From Solen grandis (lineage: Eukaryota; Mollusca; Bivalvia; Adapedonta; Solenidae): a stretch of 64,000 nucleotides of DNA. The DNA is taken from positions 63,364,108 through 63,428,107 of the forward strand of contig CM037782.1 in NCBI GenBank assembly GCA_021229015.1, given 5' to 3'. Below, one piece after another: positions 61,280-64,000 of this stretch. The translations under genes were made by a program, and so were the position numbers. A model generated the notes under the pieces. It saw only the letters and a list, made by a program, of their open reading frames with translations, made no database searches and was not told where the DNA came from. The first letter of the stretch is position 1. Each line of letters begins with the position of its first letter.

Positions 61280-61530
61280 GTTTGTTTATTTGGTTTAATG
61301 TCTCGTGTCTACTTGAGACATATAATTATATAGTGCTACCACACTGCAGTATCATGCTGTAGACATGTGGCATGATACATGTACCATACCCAGACACCAG
61401 ACCAAAGCATTCAGGGAGCTATACCAGTATCATTTTTTACAACTTTGGCATGTCATGGCCAGGGATTGAACCTACAACCTCCCGATTCCAGGGCGGACGG
61501 TATCCACTTGGCCACACTTGGACTGGTCAA
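61280..61530 (-). mobile_element. tRNA-derived SINE (type 2), near the MRAS switch II exon
   Basis: Contains GTGCTACCACACTGCAGTAT, GTAGACATGTGGCATGATAC, GGGAGCTATACCAGTATCAT and, on the minus strand, a B-box relic GGTTCAATCCC. Lies about 85 bp upstream of the exon acceptor at 61197. Confidence 0.65.
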
Positions 61531-62362
61531 GAGAGTATGTAGCCAGACATAAATTACAGAAATTCACTCAAGAACTTTTTTTTACATTTTAAGGATCATA
61601 ACTCTTCAGTAAAGGGAATTTTCTACTTGGTTATCAATCCTGTAAAATAAGTTTTACAAAATATTCTGACCAAGTTTGGTAATTATTGGTCAACAACAGT
61701 GCTAAAAAGGACAGGCACTTATAATTTTTTTTTTTTTTTTTTTTTTTGCAGGAACCATAACTCTGGCTGATTATTGAGGTATGTCAATGTATTGTGTATT
61801 GTGCTGATACACATTGTCATAAAGTTTCGTAAAAGTCATTTTATGTGACTGTGAGTACAGAGAGCTGAGAATTTTTCATTGATTCAAGCACTATACTTTG
61901 TAGCCCTTAGTTATCAAACTTAGTCAAGGTATTTTGACAATAAATATTGTGACCAAGTTTGATAAATATCTTTTCAGGTTTGTCAGAGTTCGGGAGCAGA
62001 CAATCTAAGTGGACGATCACCAAACCGTTGCAGGTAAATCCATAATAACATATGTGACTATTATTTGTCCTCATCATTTGACATGAAATTAAAAGAAAAT
62101 AACCATTAATGAAACAAGTAGATGTACAAAGTAGACACTTGGGAGAATGAAAATGGTATAAACTTCTATGATTATTATTTGAATGTAAGGAAACAGTTCC
62201 AAGGACCTCAACCCACACATAACTGGACTGAGACCAGCTCTAGTTTATGCAGCAAGTTCTTTAAATTCTTCCTTATCATTTGGAAGTTTGTGGGTTTGTT
62301 TGTAAAGCAAGATGATTTCATGACCAAAAGCATTTATGATGTTGTCGCTGTGTTGCAGCTAA
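61531..62362. other. Region upstream of the visible MRAS exons
   Basis: The exon with the P-loop (GxxGxGKS) and switch I should lie upstream, but no such motif is read here or up to 64000. A poly-T of about 28 nt lies at 61720-61747. Confidence 0.5.
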
Positions 62363-62878
62363 TATCATCAGCATGACAGTATTTCAGTAATATAGTGAGA
62401 TTCGGCTTATTATAACAAGTAACTTGTGTTCCACGCAACACATGAGTCCCCCTACCAGTGGAGTGCATAATTTTTCCATTACCATAGCAACCAGAATTTT
62501 GGTCAGCGAAAAAAAACAAAATGAGGTGCAAAATATCCATAGTGCCATCTATTTATATACCAAGTTTCATTATCTTAAACGTTTTTTAAGTTATCGCGGG
62601 ATCCAGATTTCCGGATATCCTGACGGACAGAGGGCAAACCTAAAGTCCCCTGTAAAACACCGGTAGGGGACTAATTACAGGTGAAGACTGACCGAAGGGC
62701 ACAGAGGTACCTAGGTAATATTACCATTATAAACTGCAAGCCAGCTTGAAATTAGTTTCCATATATGAAAATTCTATGAATGACCCTGTCGGGACTTGAA
62801 CCCAAAGCAGTGAAAAGCTAATGATAATAATTGTCAGTACAGTAACTATGGTAACCACTCAGCCACAGGGGCCCCCTA
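62363..62878 (-). mobile_element. tRNA-derived SINE (type 1) split by element D3
   Basis: Minus-strand head GGGGCCCCTGTGGCTGAGTG with A-box-like TGGCTGAGTGG and a decayed B box at about 62780. The tail GACAGTATTTCAGTAATATA lies at about 62378-62397. The two halves are separated by element D3 at a point equivalent to the TTAGC/TAATTACAGG region of the intact SINE at 45 kb. Confidence 0.75.
62409..62672 (+). mobile_element. Family D element, copy 3 (inserted in a SINE)
   Basis: Left end includes GTTCCACGCAACACATGAG and AGTCCCCCTACCAGTGGAG. Right end is CACCGGTAGGGGACTAAT, the inverse. A short GACGGACAGAGGGC tract precedes it. Both flanks are parts of one SINE, so the insertion boundaries are well defined. 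Confidence 0.75.
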
Positions 62879-63519
62879 CAGCAGTGTCAACGTTCTGGTG
62901 ACACCCTGCAGAAAATTAAGAGAAAAAGACTGAGAAACTTTTTAACCAACCCTCAATTAAGAAATATTTTTTATCTAAACTTTCAAATTGTGAACTTCTG
63001 ATCATGATATTAAAACATTTTATGTTATATACAATCTGACTGGCTGGCAATGGAGGTAACAATTTACCCCTATCATTATGACAAATTCGGTTTAAATCAC
63101 AGGATATTACATTGTGCCCTTATGAATGAGTTTAAAATTACAGACACATATCTTGTTGTAACTTCCTCAGATAAATCTTCATATGAACATGAGTTCTACT
63201 TTGTTTCAACATTATCATCCACCATTACAGTATATATGACATAAAACAAAGATAGTGTTGATAAAATGATTTAAACAAACAAAACAAGAGGTTCCTCTGA
63301 TTTATTCTTCAAGACCACCTGTATATATCTATTTCTTTGTTTAACCATGACATACCAGGCCAGACACACCTTGCCCTGGAGTGACCTGATTGAGACTGCC
63401 TGAGTGTCATAAAAACAACGTAAAAATCATCAGGTAGGCGTTGACACACAGGTGCGAGAGCCACACTACTAGCAGAAGTGTCATAAGAACACGAGATTAT
63501 AAATAAAACCCATACATAC

Positions 63520-63585
63520 AGGCTCGGTGAACCTGAAGGGGTTTAAAGGATTGATCACACAGTTCAGCGCCCTCATACACACGGC
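63520..63585 (-). other. Candidate exon of unknown gene
   Basis: On the minus strand CTACCCAG precedes a 66-nt open stretch ending GAGCCT|GTATGT. It reads AVCMRALNCVINPLNPFRFT then EP, open over 22 codons and unusually GC-rich for the area. It resembles no Ras exon and could be a non-coding 5' exon or chance. Low confidence. Confidence 0.2.
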
Positions 63586-63871
63586 CTGGGTAGGAGAGCG
63601 AGTTGATTAGGGATTAACTCTGTCTGACCAGTGTGTTACTAGCACCTTTCTTTATTCCATTATTAGTAATAAATCTCTTACCACTTAACAAGTATAAAAC
63701 AAGATAGGCCTGTTTTTGATAAGACGCATTATGCATGAAACATCTGAAAATATTATTTAACTCTGATAAGATTTCAGATATCCAAAATTTTCTGAAATTC
63801 ATGAAACAGATTCTCAAACCCAACCAGTTTTTTTATACCAGACTACAGAAATATCTACCATTATAGACTGT

Positions 63872-64000
63872 TTAACCCTTTCCCTCATATAGACTCATTT
63901 TGATGCACTCAATAGGTACCACATAAAGCCTGATCTGCAGAAAACTACAGTTAAACCTTACCAAATTTAATTACAAAATCCTCATTTCCAGACCACTGAG
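63872..64000 (+). mobile_element. piggyBac-like MITE (family E), cut by window edge
   Basis: TTAACCCTTTCCCTCATATAG followed by the family body to GACCACTGAG at the last base. The rest lies outside. Confidence 0.8.

Overview
This window is animal nuclear DNA, AT-rich and crowded with repeats. It most likely comes from a bivalve mollusc (probably a clam-like heterodont). I infer that from the dispersed families of short non-autonomous elements beginning AACAAGAG, with tandem-repeat cores and GACGGACG-type tracts, a style familiar from bivalve genomes. The species is not provable from the sequence alone. There are no bacterial operons, CRISPR arrays or intact rRNA/tRNA genes. Nearly all long open frames are repeat artefacts. 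The real coding sequence is short spliced exons, which I found by reading the reverse strand for conserved protein motifs flanked by AG/GT splice sites.

Two protein-coding genes are supported, both on the minus strand. (1) 35550 to 17731: sixteen exons that join in frame with matching phases, encoding about 531 residues of ankyrin repeats plus an acidic Ser/Asp/Glu tail ending in a stop. This is the C-terminal half of the ANKRD28/ANKRD44/ANKRD52 family (protein phosphatase 6 regulatory ankyrin subunits). The N-terminal half was not found. A 100-N assembly gap lies 2.5 kb upstream of the most 5' exon. (2) 61196 to 58652: four exons of an M-Ras-like small GTPase, from the switch II motif to a CTIL CAAX box. 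One exon lacks a single base inside the conserved ETSAK motif, which breaks the frame. The first MRAS exons (P-loop, switch I) are not recognisable in the window. A possible third gene is suggested at 5.3-5.43 kb by an ETS-CRE composite motif, a full CRE and a consensus minus-strand splice donor.

Layout: 0-4.4 kb, two copies of a large tandem-repeat element (family A); 4.4-8 kb, a candidate promoter, a small TIR element, a tRNA-like relic and element B1; 8-17.7 kb, intergenic or 3' flank with MITEs; 17.7-35.6 kb, the ankyrin gene with introns carrying a dead Tc1-like transposase, minisatellites, SINEs and element A3; 35.6-58.6 kb, intergenic or unresolved, with the gap, fold-back palindromes next to a 650-bp G-rich minisatellite, a nested stack of elements at 43.5-47.6 kb, and two long minisatellites at 53.86-55.4 kb; 58.6-61.2 kb, MRAS with three SINEs in its introns; 61.2-64 kb, flank with a SINE interrupted by another element.

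The most interesting signal is not a gene. Four families with unrelated bodies (A-D) share one plan: left hairpin, subterminal inverted repeat, body (often tandem 150-170 bp units), CpG-rich GACG/GACGG tract, then a terminal palindrome that re-uses the inverted repeat and ends in an A-run. This resembles Helentron-derived non-autonomous elements (the pearl/HINE type). Every copy I could orient lies on the plus strand, while the tRNA-derived SINEs and both genes lie on the minus strand.
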